A stretch of 64,000 bases of DNA, from contig NZ_BMUA01000004.1 in the NCBI RefSeq assembly GCF_014649955.1, positions 434,001 through 498,000 of the forward strand. Direction: 5' to 3'. How positions within the stretch are numbered: the stretch's first letter is position 1; each line of letters begins with the position of its first letter. Position numbers and translations under genes: made by a program. The notes beneath the pieces were generated by a model. That model made no database searches, had not been told where the DNA came from, and worked only from the letters and a program-made list of their open reading frames with translations. Of this stretch, positions 9,176 to 18,862 are shown piece after piece. The stretch is from Streptomyces violascens. Its GTDB lineage: Bacteria; Actinomycetota; Actinomycetes; Streptomycetales; Streptomycetaceae.

Positions 9176-9784
9176 GTGTTCACCGGAATCGTCGAAGAGC
9201 TGGGCGAAGTCACCGCCATCGAGAACCTCGGTGACGCCTCCCGCTTCCGTCTGCGCGGCCCCGTCGTCACCGAGGGCGCCGGACACGGCGACTCGATCGC
9301 CGTCAACGGCGTGTGTCTGACGGTCGTCGAGTTCGGCGACGGCGAGTTCACCGCCGACGTGATGGAGGAGACGCTGAAGCGCTCCAGCCTCGGCGCCCTG
9401 GACGTCGGCTCCCGGGTCAACCTGGAGCGGCCCATGGCCGTCGGCGGCCGCCTCGGCGGGCACATCGTCCAGGGCCACGTCGACGGCACCGGCACGGTGC
9501 TTTCGCGCACCCCCTCCGAGAACTGGGAGATCGTCAAGATCGCCCTGCCCGGTGACCTCTCCAAGTACGTCGTGGAGAAGGGTTCCATCACCGTGGACGG
9601 CGTCAGCCTCACGGTGGTCGAGGCCGCCGCCGACTACTTCACCATCAGCCTCATCCCGACCACCCTCGCGCTGACCACGCTCGGCATCAAGCAGCCCGGC
9701 GACCCGGTCAACCTGGAGGTCGACGTCATCGCCAAGTACGTCGAGCGGCTGCTCGGCGCGAGCCACGGGGGGAACGACAAGTGA
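9176..9784 (+). CDS. ribE: Riboflavin synthase alpha chain
   Basis: Dismutates two 6,7-dimethyl-8-ribityllumazine molecules to riboflavin. 202 aa with the canonical start [10 protein letters not shown] and the internal duplication of lumazine-binding barrels: [13 protein letters not shown] (about 38-50) and [13 protein letters not shown] (about 136-148). It starts with GTG at 9176, just after the ribD stop, and its own stop overlaps the GTG of the downstream transporter (GTGA), indicating translational coupling. Named ribC in some Gram-positive nomenclatures. Confidence 0.96.
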   Translation: MFTGIVEELGEVTAIENLGDASRFRLRGPVVTEGAGHGDSIAVNGVCLTVVEFGDGEFTADVMEETLKRSSLGALDVGSRVNLERPMAVGGRLGGHIVQGHVDGTGTVLSRTPSENWEIVKIALPGDLSKYVVEKGSITVDGVSLTVVEAAADYFTISLIPTTLALTTLGIKQPGDPVNLEVDVIAKYVERLLGASHGGNDK

Positions 9785-10434
9785 GCGCAGTGAACTGGCT
9801 GAACGGCGAGGCCTTCACGGTCCTCGGTCAGCACATCAAGTGGTCGGACATGATCGGCAACACGATCGGTCTGATAGCCCTCGCGCTCGGCTGGCGCCGG
9901 TCCATATGGACCTGGCCCGCCCAGTTCGTGTCGGGCCTCATCCTGTTCGTCGCCTTCGCCGCCGGACACCTCTCCGGCAGCGCCGGCAAGCAGGTCGTGG
10001 TGATGGTCGTGGCGGCAGGCGGCTGGTTCGCCTGGAGCCGGGGCCGGCAGCAGGCGCAGGACGGCTCCATTGCCGTACGGTTCGCCACCTGGCGCGAGCG
10101 GGCCTTCCTGCTCGGCGGTGCCGCCCTCGGCACGGTCGCCGTCGCGGCCCTCTTCACCGCCTACCCGGCCCTGTCGTGGGACCCGTGGCCCGACGCCTAT
10201 GTCTTCGTCGGCACCATCGTCGCGATGTTCGCCCAGGCCCGAGGCATGGTCGAGTTCTGGTTCGCCTGGCTGCTCGTCGACGTCGTCGGCGTCCCCCTCA
10301 ACTTCGCCAACGGATACGCCTTCTCCGGCTTCGTCTACGTCATTTACGGCGCGCTCGTCCTGTGGGGCCTGCGCGACTGGTGGCTGCGCTCGCGCACGAG
10401 CGTCAAGCCCGTCCTGGAAGGAGCGACGGCATGA
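9781..10434 (+). CDS. ribM: PnuC-like riboflavin transporter (RibM type)
   Basis: Membrane protein, 217 aa, with about 7 hydrophobic segments and PnuC-family features ([20 protein letters not shown] near the N-terminus, [17 protein letters not shown] in the C-terminal half). PnuC proteins move nicotinamide riboside/NMN, but PnuC homologues embedded in FMN-riboswitch rib operons of actinobacteria (RibM of Corynebacterium glutamicum and Streptomyces davaonensis) import riboflavin. Its place between ribE and ribBA, overlapping both (GTGA at 9781, ATGA at 10431), supports RibM rather than a pyridine-nucleotide carrier. Substrate is inferred from context. Confidence 0.85.
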   Translation: MSAVNWLNGEAFTVLGQHIKWSDMIGNTIGLIALALGWRRSIWTWPAQFVSGLILFVAFAAGHLSGSAGKQVVVMVVAAGGWFAWSRGRQQAQDGSIAVRFATWRERAFLLGGAALGTVAVAALFTAYPALSWDPWPDAYVFVGTIVAMFAQARGMVEFWFAWLLVDVVGVPLNFANGYAFSGFVYVIYGALVLWGLRDWWLRSRTSVKPVLEGATA

Positions 10435-11729
10435 CCACGCACGCACCCACCTGGTACTCCACCGACAACCGCGAGGACCTCTCCCTCGACCCCGTCGAGC
10501 AGGCCATCCGCGACATCGCGGCGGGGCGGCCCGTGGTCGTCGTCGACGACGAGGACCGCGAGAACGAGGGCGACCTCGTCGTCGCCGCCGAGAAGGCCAC
10601 CCCCGAGATCGTCGCGTTCATGATGAGCGAGTGCCGCGGCCTGATCTGCGCGCCCATGGAGGGCGAGGACCTCGACCGGCTCGACCTGCCGCAGATGGTC
10701 GACCACAACACCGAGTCGATGAAGACCGCCTTCACCGTCTCCGTCGACGCGAGTGCCGAGCACGGCGTGAGCACCGGCATCTCCGCCGCCGACCGCGCCA
10801 CCACGCTGCGCCTGCTCGCCGACGGCCGCTCCGCCTCCGGCGACTTCGTCCGGCCCGGCCACATCTTCCCGCTGCGCGCCAAGCCCGGCGGCGTGCTGGT
10901 GCGCAACGGCCACACCGAGGCCGCGGTCGACCTCGCCCGGCTCGCCGGGCTCGCCCCGGCCGGCGCCATCGTCGAGATCGCGGGCGAGGACGGCGTCATG
11001 CTGCGGCTGCCCGAGCTCGTCCCGTTCGCCCGCAAGCACGGCCTGACGATCATCTCCATCGAGGACCTGATCGCCTACCGGCGCTCCGCCGAGCCGACCG
11101 TGCGCCGCGAGGCCGAGGTCCAACTGCCCACCGCCGCCGGTGAGTTCACCGCCTACGGCTACCGCTCCACGGTCGACGGGGTGGAGCACGTGGCCCTGGT
11201 CCACGGCGACATCGGCGACGGCGAGGACGTCCTGGTCCGGGTCCACTCCGAGTGCCTGACCGGCGACATCTTCTCCTCGCTGCGCTGCGACTGCGGCCCC
11301 CAGCTCCAGGCCTCCATGGAACGCATCACCGAGGCCGGCCGCGGCGTCGTGGTCTACCTGCGCGGCCACGAGGGCCGGGGCATCGGCCTGCTCTCCAAGC
11401 TGCGCGCCTACGAACTCCAGGAGCGCGGCCGCGACACGCTCGACGCCAACCTGGAGCTCGGCCTGCCCGCCGACGCCCGCGACTACGCGGCCGGCGCCCA
11501 GATCCTCGCCGACCTCGGCGTGCGCAGCCTGCGGCTCATGACCAACAACCCCGACAAGATCACCGCGCTGGTACGGCACGGCCTGAAGGTGTCGGGGCGC
11601 GAGCCCATGCCCGTCCAGGCGGGCGAGCACAACCTGAGCTACCTGCGCACCAAGCGGGACCGCATGGGGCACGACCTCCCGTGGCTGGACGCGGCATCGA
11701 CGCCGATGTCCGCCTGCGGCAACCAGTAA
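10431..11729 (+). CDS. ribBA: Bifunctional DHBP synthase / GTP cyclohydrolase II
   Basis: Provides both riboflavin precursors: 3,4-dihydroxy-2-butanone 4-phosphate from ribulose 5-phosphate, and the pyrimidine from GTP. 432 aa. The N-terminal DHBP synthase half (about 10-220) has [13 protein letters not shown] and [16 protein letters not shown]. The C-terminal GCH II half (about 230-425) has the zinc cluster [18 protein letters not shown] and [10 protein letters not shown]. The ATG at 10431 overlaps the ribM stop (ATGA) and has GGAAGGAG upstream. Both catalytic halves look intact, unlike some Streptomyces paralogues with a degraded half. Confidence 0.96.
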   Translation: MTTHAPTWYSTDNREDLSLDPVEQAIRDIAAGRPVVVVDDEDRENEGDLVVAAEKATPEIVAFMMSECRGLICAPMEGEDLDRLDLPQMVDHNTESMKTAFTVSVDASAEHGVSTGISAADRATTLRLLADGRSASGDFVRPGHIFPLRAKPGGVLVRNGHTEAAVDLARLAGLAPAGAIVEIAGEDGVMLRLPELVPFARKHGLTIISIEDLIAYRRSAEPTVRREAEVQLPTAAGEFTAYGYRSTVDGVEHVALVHGDIGDGEDVLVRVHSECLTGDIFSSLRCDCGPQLQASMERITEAGRGVVVYLRGHEGRGIGLLSKLRAYELQERGRDTLDANLELGLPADARDYAAGAQILADLGVRSLRLMTNNPDKITALVRHGLKVSGREPMPVQAGEHNLSYLRTKRDRMGHDLPWLDAASTPMSACGNQ

Positions 11730-11766
11730 GCCAAGCAAGCACACCGGAAACACCTGAGGAGAGCAC

Positions 11767-12252
11767 GTGAGTGGCAAGGGCGCACCCGAACTGTCCGTAC
11801 GCAACTGCGGGGACCTCCGTGTCGCCGTGGTCGCGGCACAGTGGCACGAGAAGGTGATGGACGGACTCGTCGACGGCGCCCTGCGCGCCCTGCACGAACT
11901 CGGCATCGACGAGCCGACGCTGCTGCGCGTCCCCGGCAGCTTCGAACTGCCCGTCGTGGCGAAGGTCCTGGCGGGCCGCGGCTACGATGCCGTCGTCGCA
12001 CTCGGCGTCGTCATCAGGGGCGGTACCCCGCACTTCGAGTACGTGTGCCAGGGTGTCACCAACGGCCTCACCCAGGTCAGTGTCGACACCGGCGTACCCA
12101 TCGGATTCGGCGTGCTGACCTGCGACACCGAGGAGCAGGCCCTGGACCGGGCCGGCCTCGAAGGGTCGAACGAGGACAAGGGGCATGAAGCGGTCACCGC
12201 CGCCGTGGCCACCGCCGCCACGCTGCGCACGGTCAGCGAACCCTGGCGCTGA
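11767..12252 (+). CDS. ribH: 6,7-dimethyl-8-ribityllumazine synthase
   Basis: Condenses the dihydroxybutanone phosphate with the ribityl-aminouracil to lumazine, the substrate of RibE. 161 aa with the family blocks [42 protein letters not shown] (catalytic His in the HFEYVC segment) and the C-terminal NKG-like [12 protein letters not shown] start at 11767 after GAGGAGAG. Last enzyme of the rib set, 37 nt after ribBA and 34 nt before hisE. Confidence 0.96.
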   Translation: MSGKGAPELSVRNCGDLRVAVVAAQWHEKVMDGLVDGALRALHELGIDEPTLLRVPGSFELPVVAKVLAGRGYDAVVALGVVIRGGTPHFEYVCQGVTNGLTQVSVDTGVPIGFGVLTCDTEEQALDRAGLEGSNEDKGHEAVTAAVATAATLRTVSEPWR

Positions 12253-12286
12253 GCGACGGGGCCCACCCCTTACTCTAAGAAGCATC

Positions 12287-12568
12287 ATGGCGAACAAACC
12301 CTCTAAGAGTTTCGAAGAGCTTTTTACCGAGCTCCAGCTCAAGGCAGCCAATGGCGACCCCTCCACCTCCCGCACCGCGGAGCTGGTGGAAAAGGGCGTG
12401 CACGCCATCGGCAAGAAGGTCGTCGAGGAGGCCGCCGAAGTCTGGATGGCCGCCGAGTACGAGGGCAAGGAAGCCGCCGCCGAGGAGATCTCGCAGCTGC
12501 TCTACCACGTCCAGGTGATGATGGTCGCGCGCGGGATCTCCCTCGACGACGTCTACGCCCACCTCTGA
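12287..12568 (+). CDS. hisE: Phosphoribosyl-ATP pyrophosphatase
   Basis: Second step of histidine biosynthesis, hydrolysing PR-ATP to PR-AMP. 93 aa, all-alpha MazG-like fold with the metal-binding [14 protein letters not shown] motif and [13 protein letters not shown]. The ATG at 12287 has no good ribosome site; a TACTCT hexamer at 12271-12276 lies 10 nt before the start, so a promoter giving a very short leader is possible in addition to read-through from ribH. Paired with hisG as in other actinobacteria. Confidence 0.95.
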   Translation: MANKPSKSFEELFTELQLKAANGDPSTSRTAELVEKGVHAIGKKVVEEAAEVWMAAEYEGKEAAAEEISQLLYHVQVMMVARGISLDDVYAHL

Positions 12569-12615
12569 GCCCGCCCGCATTCCACACCACCCCGCACAAG
12601 AAGGAAGCTGACCTC

Positions 12616-13464
12616 ATGCTGCGCATCGCCGTTCCCAACAAGGGTTCACTGTCCGGACCTGCGTCGGCGATGCTCCATGAGGCCGGCTACCAGATGCGCA
12701 AGGAGTCGAAGGAGCTCGTCCTCGTCGACCCCGTCAACGAGGTCGAGTTCTTCTACCTGCGTCCCAAGGACATCGCGATCTACGTGTCCGCGGGCAAGCT
12801 CGACATCGGCATCACCGGCCAGGACCTCCTGGTCGACTCGGGCGCCAACGCCGAGGCGATCCTGCCGCTCGGCTTCGCCCGCTCCACCTTCCGCTACGCC
12901 ACCAAGCCCGGCACCGCGAGCGGCATCGCCGACTTCGGCGGCATGACGATCGCCACCTCCTACGAGGGCATTGTCGCCAAGCACCTCGCGGACAACGGCG
13001 TCGACGCCTCCGTCGTCCACCTGGACGGCGCCGTCGAGACCGCCATCGAGCTGGGCGTCGCCCAGATCATCGCGGACGTCGTCGAGACCGGCACCTCGCT
13101 GCGCAACGCGGGCCTCGAAGTCATCGGCGAGCCGATCATGAAGTCCGAGGCCGTCGTCATCCGCCGCACCGGCGCCGACGCCGACGACCCCAAGGTGCAG
13201 CAGTTCCTGCGCCGCCTCCAGGGCGTCCTGGTGGCCCGCAGCTACGTGATGATGGACTACGACTGCCGCGCCGAGCACCTGGAGCGGGCCGTGGCCCTCA
13301 CCCCGGGCCTGGAGTCGCCGACCATCTCCCCGCTGCACAACGAGGGCTGGGTCGCCGTCCGCTCGATGGTCCCCGCCAAGGACTCCCAGCGGGTCATGGA
13401 CGACCTGTACGAGCTGGGCGCCCGCGCGATCCTCACGACGGCCATCCACGCCTGCCGCCTCTGA
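12616..13464 (+). CDS. hisG: ATP phosphoribosyltransferase, long form
   Basis: First committed enzyme of histidine synthesis, joining ATP and PRPP. 282 aa, the long HisG form with a C-terminal ACT-like regulatory domain (about 210-282, ending in MDDLYELGARAILTTAIHACRL-like sequence) that binds histidine for feedback control. Catalytic domain motifs: AVPNKGSLSGPA at the N-terminus, DIGITGQDLLVDSG near 60-75, and the PRPP-binding DVVETGTSLRNAGLEV near 155-170. ATG at 12616 with AAGGAAG upstream. Operon continues from hisE. Confidence 0.97.
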   Translation: MLRIAVPNKGSLSGPASAMLHEAGYQMRKESKELVLVDPVNEVEFFYLRPKDIAIYVSAGKLDIGITGQDLLVDSGANAEAILPLGFARSTFRYATKPGTASGIADFGGMTIATSYEGIVAKHLADNGVDASVVHLDGAVETAIELGVAQIIADVVETGTSLRNAGLEVIGEPIMKSEAVVIRRTGADADDPKVQQFLRRLQGVLVARSYVMMDYDCRAEHLERAVALTPGLESPTISPLHNEGWVAVRSMVPAKDSQRVMDDLYELGARAILTTAIHACRL

Positions 13465-13481
13465 CCGGCCCGCCGGAAAGA

Positions 13482-14012
13482 GTGCCCCACAAGACAGCGC
13501 CACCGAAGACAGCGACGAAAGCGAACGACACCGTGTCCGCCCCCGCGCCCCAGCCCCCTGACCTGCCGGTCACCTTCAGGCCGACCCGCACCCGGGCCGT
13601 CCTGCTGATCAGCGCGGCCGCCATGTTCGTCGCCATGACGGTGATGTCGCTGCTCCTGGAGACCCTGAGCGGGGGCGAGCGGGGCAGCTTCATCCTGATG
13701 GCCGCCCTGTTCGCCGGGGTGCTCGTGCTGCTCAGCCGGCCCAAGGTCGTCGCCGACGACACGGGCGTCACGGTCGTCAACCTCACCGCCAGGCGCCGCC
13801 TCGCCTGGGCGGAGATCCTCCGGGTGAACCTCCGCCCCGGCGACCCCTGGGTCTTCCTCGACCTCAGCGACGGCACCAGCCTGCCCGCGCTCGGCATCCA
13901 GCCCGGCATCGGCAAGGCGCGGGCCATCCGCGACGCCAAGGCCCTGCGCGCGCTCGCCGAAACCCACGGCACGGGCGCCGATTCACCCGGCACGGTTAGC
14001 GACAACGGCTGA
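13482..14012 (+). CDS. PH-domain membrane protein of his/rib operon
   Basis: Uncharacterised, 176 aa from the first GTG; an in-frame GTG at 13533 (giving a 159-aa protein starting SAPAPQPP) is an equally plausible or better start, because GGAAAG sits only 1 nt from the first GTG. Two adjacent membrane helices (RAVLLISAAAMFVAMTVMS and FILMAALFAGVLVLL) precede a short bacterial PH-like beta domain (VVADDTGVTVVNLTARRRLAWAEILRVNL, DPWVFLDLSDG). It lies 17 nt after hisG, so it is probably the last gene of the transcript. Function unknown. Confidence 0.85.
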   Translation: MPHKTAPPKTATKANDTVSAPAPQPPDLPVTFRPTRTRAVLLISAAAMFVAMTVMSLLLETLSGGERGSFILMAALFAGVLVLLSRPKVVADDTGVTVVNLTARRRLAWAEILRVNLRPGDPWVFLDLSDGTSLPALGIQPGIGKARAIRDAKALRALAETHGTGADSPGTVSDNG

Positions 14013-14195
14013 GCCCCCTGCCCCACCTGGCAGCATCTTGATTACCCTGATGTCGGCGGCGCCGAGCGCGCCCCGCCCCGCACACGGTCCTGCACCATCG
14101 GCCGCGGGGCACCAGCGACCCGAGGAGTGACTCCCTCCAGCAATGGACGGATCGTCCGGTAGTACCTGCGCCGCCCCCTCCCTGGAGGCGGCGGC

Positions 14196-15533
14196 ATGAC
14201 CATCACGCTTGTGCTGCTCTTCGCGGCATTCCTTCTGATCCTCGCCAACGGCTTCTTCGTGGCGGCCGAGTTCGGCCTGGTCACCGTCGACCGGCCGGAC
14301 GCCGAGCGCGCCGCAGCCGAGGGCGACCGCAGAGCCCGCACCGTGGTGCGCGCTCTGCGCGAGCTGTCCTTCCAGCTCTCCGGCACCCAGCTCGGCATCA
14401 CCATCACCTCGCTGGTCGTGGGCATGCTCGCCGAGCCCGCGCTCGCCGACCTGCTCGACGGGCCGATCGGCGCCACCGGGCTTCCGGCGGGCGCCGTCTC
14501 CGGCATCAGCGTCGTGCTCGGCATGCTGCTCGCCGCCGCCGTGCAAATGGTGATCGGCGAGCTCGTACCGAAGAACTGGGCGGTCTCCAAGCCGCTCCAG
14601 GTGGCCCGCTTCGTGGCCGGGCCGCAGGACCGCTTCTCGCGGCTCTTCCGGCCGGTCATCTCCCTGCTCAACACCGTCGCCAACCGCCTGGTGCGGGCGC
14701 TCGGCGTGGAGCCCGCCGACGAGCTGGCCTCCGCCCGCACCCCGGGCGAACTGGTCTCCCTGGTCAAGCACTCGGCGCGGGCCGGAGCGCTGGAACAGGA
14801 CACCGCCGACCTCTTCGTACGGACGCTCTCGCTCGGCCACCTGACGGCCGAGAACGTGATGACCCCGCGCGTCAAGGTCAGCGCCCTGCAGACCACCGCC
14901 ACCGCCGCCGACGTCCTCAACCTCACCCGCGCCACGGGCCTGTCCCGCTTCCCGGTCTACCGGGAGCGGATCGACGAGGTCGTCGGCATGGTCCACCTCA
15001 AGGACGCACTCGCCGTGCGGCCGCCCGAGCGGCTGCGCACCGCGGTCGGCCTGATCGCCGTGCCGCCGCTGCTCGTCCCGGAGACGCTGCCCGTGCAGCA
15101 GCTCCTGGAGCGGCTGCGCAGCGAACAGCCGATAGCCGTGGTCGTCGATGAGTACGGGGGCACGGCCGGCGTGGTCACCCTGGAGGACATCATCGAGGAG
15201 CTCGTGGGCGAGGTCCGCGACGAGCACGACGGCGCGGACGCCGCCCGGCCCGAACTCGCCGTGGTGGCGGGCGAGGACGGCCGGCCCGCCTGGGAGGCCG
15301 ACGGCAGCTGCCGCGTCCTCTCGCTCGGCCGGATAGGCCTGGACGCACCCGAGGGCCCGTACGAGACCGTCGCAGGCCTGGTCGCCGATCTGCTCGGCCG
15401 GATCCCGGTGCCGGGCGACCGGGTCGAGGTGCCCGGCTGGCGGATCCAGGTCCGCCAGGTCGAGCGGTACCGCGCCGAGCGGGTCCGCTTCGTGCGGGCG
15501 GTCGACGCACCCGTGGCGGAGGCGTCCCGATGA
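14196..15533 (+). CDS. CNNM/CBS-domain membrane protein (CorC/HlyC family)
   Basis: Membrane protein of the CNNM/CorB type, linked in bacteria to Mg2+/Co2+ homeostasis. 445 aa: an N-terminal CNNM domain with 3-4 helices and the family motif LANGFFVAAEFGLV (about 13-27), then QLGITITSLVVG and VIGELVPKNWAV. A CBS pair follows (about 225-345, VMTPRVKVSAL and VVDEYGGTAGVVTLEDIIEELVG) and a C-terminal CorC_HlyC domain (about 360-435). ATG at 14196 with GGAGG. Translationally coupled to the next gene (ATGA). Confidence 0.94.
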   Translation: MTITLVLLFAAFLLILANGFFVAAEFGLVTVDRPDAERAAAEGDRRARTVVRALRELSFQLSGTQLGITITSLVVGMLAEPALADLLDGPIGATGLPAGAVSGISVVLGMLLAAAVQMVIGELVPKNWAVSKPLQVARFVAGPQDRFSRLFRPVISLLNTVANRLVRALGVEPADELASARTPGELVSLVKHSARAGALEQDTADLFVRTLSLGHLTAENVMTPRVKVSALQTTATAADVLNLTRATGLSRFPVYRERIDEVVGMVHLKDALAVRPPERLRTAVGLIAVPPLLVPETLPVQQLLERLRSEQPIAVVVDEYGGTAGVVTLEDIIEELVGEVRDEHDGADAARPELAVVAGEDGRPAWEADGSCRVLSLGRIGLDAPEGPYETVAGLVADLLGRIPVPGDRVEVPGWRIQVRQVERYRAERVRFVRAVDAPVAEASR

Positions 15534-16624
15534 GCCTGCTCCAACTTCTGTTCGCGATGCTGCTCGTGCTCGCCAACGGCTTCTTCGTCGGCGCCGAGTT
15601 CGCGCTCGTCTCCGTACGCCGCAGCCAGATCGAGCCGCTGGCCGCCGGCTCCGCGCGGGCCCGCCAGGTGCTGCACGGCCTGGAGAACCTGCCGCAGATG
15701 ATGGCCGCTGCCCAATTCGGCATCACCATCTGCTCGTTGACGCTCGGCGCGGTCGCCGAGCCGACCGTGGCGCGGCTCCTGGAGCCCGTCTTCCACGCGG
15801 CCCGGATCCCCGAGGGCCTCGTCCACCCGCTCGGCTATGTGATAGCGCTCGCCCTGGTGGTCTCGCTCCACCTCGTCATCGGCGAGATGGTCCCGAAGAA
15901 CCTGGCGATGGCGGCGCCCGAGAAGACCGCGCTCTGGTTCAGCCCGGGCCTGGTCGCCTTCGCCCGGGTCTGCAAGCCGGTGACGATCGCGCTCGGCGCC
16001 TGCGCGCGGCTGATCCTGAGACTGTTCCGGGTCGAGCCGAAGGACGAGGTGGAGGCCGTCTTCACCAGCGTCCAGCTCGGCCGCCTCGTCGAGGACTCCG
16101 GCCAGGCCGGGCTCCTGGAACCCGAGGCCCAGGAACGCCTGGAGGACGCCCTGGAGCTGGGCAGCCGCCCCGTGACGGACGTCCTGCTCGACCGGGCGTC
16201 CCTGGTCACGGTCGGCTGCTCGGTGACACCGAGGGAGCTGGAGGAGCTGACGGTACGCACCGGGTACTCCCGCTTCCCGGTGTGCGCGGAGGGCGGCGCC
16301 TTCATGGGCTTCCTGCACGTCAAGGACGTACTCGACGTGGAGGACCGGGAGCGTGCGGTGCCGCAGCAGCTGTGGCGGCCGCTCGCCACCCTGCGGGCCG
16401 AACTGCCCCTGGACGACGCCCTCACCGTGATGCGCCGCGCGGCAACGCACCTTGCCCAGGTCGTCGACGGCTCGGGCCGGGTGCTCGGCCTGGTCGCCAT
16501 GGAGGACGTCCTCGAAAAGCTGGTCGGCGAGGTCCGCGACCCCGCCCACCGCGAGGAGCCCGCCCCGCTGGCCCGCCTGGCCGAGCCCCGCGGCGAACAG
16601 GCCCAGCAGGCGCTGGCCGGATAG
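15530..16624 (+). CDS. Second CNNM/CBS-domain protein, no CorC_HlyC tail
   Basis: Paralogue of the preceding gene, 364 aa. CNNM domain with LANGFFVGAEFALVSVRRS, QFGITICSLTLGAV and VIGEMVPKNLAM, then a CBS pair (about 205-330, ending LVAMEDVLEKLVGEVRD). It stops shortly after the CBS pair, so the CorC_HlyC domain present in its neighbour is absent; tandem long/short pairs are common in actinobacteria and may form heterodimers (inference). The start overlaps the upstream stop by 4 nt. Its stop is 8 nt from that of the convergent AAA+ gene. Confidence 0.93.
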   Translation: MSLLQLLFAMLLVLANGFFVGAEFALVSVRRSQIEPLAAGSARARQVLHGLENLPQMMAAAQFGITICSLTLGAVAEPTVARLLEPVFHAARIPEGLVHPLGYVIALALVVSLHLVIGEMVPKNLAMAAPEKTALWFSPGLVAFARVCKPVTIALGACARLILRLFRVEPKDEVEAVFTSVQLGRLVEDSGQAGLLEPEAQERLEDALELGSRPVTDVLLDRASLVTVGCSVTPRELEELTVRTGYSRFPVCAEGGAFMGFLHVKDVLDVEDRERAVPQQLWRPLATLRAELPLDDALTVMRRAATHLAQVVDGSGRVLGLVAMEDVLEKLVGEVRDPAHREEPAPLARLAEPRGEQAQQALAG

Positions 16625-16632
16625 CCGGAGAG

Positions 16633-18528
16633 CTAGAGGGGATCCTGCGGGTCGCGGCGCGTGGGGCCGCGGCCCGACAGGACCTCCCCGTACGCCTGCA
16701 TCAGATCGGGCAGGCGCAGCGTGGACAGGTCGTCCCGGGTCGGCGTCGTCGGGTACATCGACAGCCTCAAGTCCCGGTAGGCGCAGCTCTTCTCGTACAG
16801 GGTGCGCAGGAAGCGGCCGTTGCCGAGCTCGTCGATCCAGCCCTGGTCGACGACGTGCCCGCTGATCGAGCGCAGCTCCTCAAGGGCCTCCTCGTCCCAC
16901 GCGTCCCCGTTCTCCCCGGCGAGCACCTCGCCGATCGAGGTGAGTTCGAGGGGGCGGTAGGAGGGGAAGTCGACGCGGGTGGTGAAGCGGGAGGACAGGC
17001 CCGGGTTGGTGGCGAGCAGCCGGTCCATGCCCTCGGGGTAGCCGGCGAGGATCACCACCAGGTGGTCGCGGTTGTCCTCGGCGCGCTTGAGCAGCACCTG
17101 GAGCGCCTCGTCGCCGTACGCGTCGCCCTTGCTGTAGCCGGAGTTGGAGAGCGAGTACGCCTCGTCGACGAAGAGCACGCCGCCGAGCGCCGAGTCGATC
17201 AGCTCGTTCGCCTTGACGGCGGTCTGGCCGAGGAACTCGCCGACCAGGTCCGCTCGTTGGGCCTCCACGAGGTGGTCGCCGCCGAGCAGTCCGAGTGCGT
17301 AGAAGACCCGGCCCAGGATGCGCGCCACGGTGGTCTTGCCGGTGCCGCTGGGGCCGGAGAAGACAAAGTGACGTTTCGGCGGCTGGACCGGCAGTCCCTG
17401 ACTGGCCCTGAGCCGCGCCATGTTGAGCTGCGCGGACAGCGCCTTGACCTGACGCTTGACCGGTTCGAGCCCCACCATCCGCTCCAGCTCGGCGAGCGCC
17501 TCGGCGAGCAGCACCGGATCGGTGGGGCCGGCCGGGAACTGCGGGGAGCCGGGCTGCGCCGGAGTGCCAGGCTTGTGCCGCGCGCCGTCGCGCGCGGCCT
17601 CCGGCGGGCCGGACAGCGGCGCCTGCGGCTCGCCGCCGAGCCGGAGCTCGCGGCCCTCGGGCTGATCCAGGCCGAGGGCGGCCTCGGCCTCCGCCTCGAC
17701 GGTGTCGCCGAAGCCGGACAGGGCGACCGCGGCCAGGTCGGGGGGTTCCTCCGAACCGTCGAATCCGTCGTTCTCGGTGATCGCGGTGAGCCGCGCCGAG
17801 GTGTCCATGAACGCCGGGTCGACGCGGTGCACCGCCCGGTACAGGGGGAGGGCCGCGGCCGAGCGCCCGGTGCCCTCGTGGGCGCGGGCCAGCCAGTAGC
17901 GCAGCTCCTTGCGCTGGGGCTGCTCGCTGCGACAGCGCATCAGCGCGGCCGAGAGCAGTGGCTCGGCCTGGCCGTACATCTCCAGGCGGACGCGGGCCAT
18001 CCCGCCGAACAGACCGGCCTCGATCCCGAGCAGTGGATCGTCGACCAACGGCTCGGTGTGGCGGACCAGTTGCTCCCAGTCCTTGACGAGATAGGCGCGG
18101 CAGGCGTGCAGGAAGCGCACCTGCGGATCGGTGTCGACGGGCGGGAGTCCCGCCAACGCCCGGTCCAGCTCCGGGACATGGCGCCCGTCCAGCCAGTGCG
18201 AGGCATGGGCGAGCAGCAGATCGCGCGGGCTCTCCAGGACCGGCTGGACCCACCAGCCGAGCCAGTACCAGGAGTTGAGGGTGCGCCGGTGGCCCGCCCG
18301 CTGTTCGCCGAAGCGTTCGCGGTGCCGGTACATGCGAAGCAGCGCGGTCGTCGTGTCCACGCGCAGCGCGTGCAGCCCGAGCCAGCCGTCCGCCATCGAG
18401 GGGTCGAGCCGCACCGCCGTGCGGAACTCCTCCTCGGCCTGCGGATATGCGCCCATGGTGTACGCATCCACACCGCGCAGCCAGGCGAGATCGGCCGGGG
18501 CGTGTGCGCCCGTAGTGCCGAAGTCCAT
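16633..18528 (-). CDS. CbxX/CfqX (EccA-like) AAA+ ATPase with TPR-like N-domain
   Basis: Cytoplasmic AAA+ ATPase, 631 aa. The N-terminal half (about 10-270) is helical and TPR-like (AYPQAEEEFRTAVRLDP and later repeats), then a Pro/Gly-rich linker, then a CbxX/CfqX-type AAA domain with Walker A GPSGTGKTT (about residue 392), Walker B GVLFVDEAYSL (about 450) and sensor/Arg finger region SSRFTTRVDFPSY. This domain order is that of EccA, the cytosolic ATPase of type VII secretion, but no other ESX gene is visible here, so the role is open. ATG at 18528 with GGGGGA upstream; a GTG lies immediately before it. Confidence 0.88.
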   Translation of the reverse strand: MDFGTTGAHAPADLAWLRGVDAYTMGAYPQAEEEFRTAVRLDPSMADGWLGLHALRVDTTTALLRMYRHRERFGEQRAGHRRTLNSWYWLGWWVQPVLESPRDLLLAHASHWLDGRHVPELDRALAGLPPVDTDPQVRFLHACRAYLVKDWEQLVRHTEPLVDDPLLGIEAGLFGGMARVRLEMYGQAEPLLSAALMRCRSEQPQRKELRYWLARAHEGTGRSAAALPLYRAVHRVDPAFMDTSARLTAITENDGFDGSEEPPDLAAVALSGFGDTVEAEAEAALGLDQPEGRELRLGGEPQAPLSGPPEAARDGARHKPGTPAQPGSPQFPAGPTDPVLLAEALAELERMVGLEPVKRQVKALSAQLNMARLRASQGLPVQPPKRHFVFSGPSGTGKTTVARILGRVFYALGLLGGDHLVEAQRADLVGEFLGQTAVKANELIDSALGGVLFVDEAYSLSNSGYSKGDAYGDEALQVLLKRAEDNRDHLVVILAGYPEGMDRLLATNPGLSSRFTTRVDFPSYRPLELTSIGEVLAGENGDAWDEEALEELRSISGHVVDQGWIDELGNGRFLRTLYEKSCAYRDLRLSMYPTTPTRDDLSTLRLPDLMQAYGEVLSGRGPTRRDPQDPL

Positions 18529-18723
18529 CACGTCCCCCACCACCGTGCCCCGTGCTGAACCGTCCATTCGCACAACGGAATTGACGGTAGTTGACCGCAC
18601 CGATGTGCATCGTACCTGCGGGAAGGCCCACTGCCGAAGGGGGCGCGTGGGGAGCATCGGTGGTGACACAGGGTGAGTGAAATGCCCTGCGTGACGGCCC
18701 GGTTGAGGGGCAAGAGGCAGAAC

Positions 18724-18786
18724 GAAGCCCCCGATCACGGGGGAACAACCGGGGGCTTCGCGTCCGCGGCGGCTTCGGAAAGCCGC
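18724..18786 (-). terminator. Two adjacent hairpins downstream of uridine-kinase-like gene
   Basis: GAAGCCCCCG (18724-18733) pairs perfectly with CGGGGGCTTC (18750-18759). A second hairpin, GCGGCTT/AAGCCGC with a 4-nt loop, is at 18769-18786. Both lie 75-140 nt beyond the stop of the minus-strand kinase gene (18863) and before the AAA+ gene promoter region, so termination of the kinase transcript is the simplest reading. The rest of 18529-18862 shows no gene I can support. Confidence 0.6.
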
Positions 18787-18862
18787 ACATTGAGAACGTA
18801 AGACCTGTATGGCCCCCGGGTCAAGCGGAGTTGAGGCACTCGGTGGGCTGTTTTGCGACTGT

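Noticed and set aside
18685..18801. 38-codon plus-strand frame across the hairpins (MPCVTARLRGK...)
   Set aside because: It is encoded by the terminator stems themselves, has a poor ribosome site and lies in a clear 3' region of a minus-strand gene.
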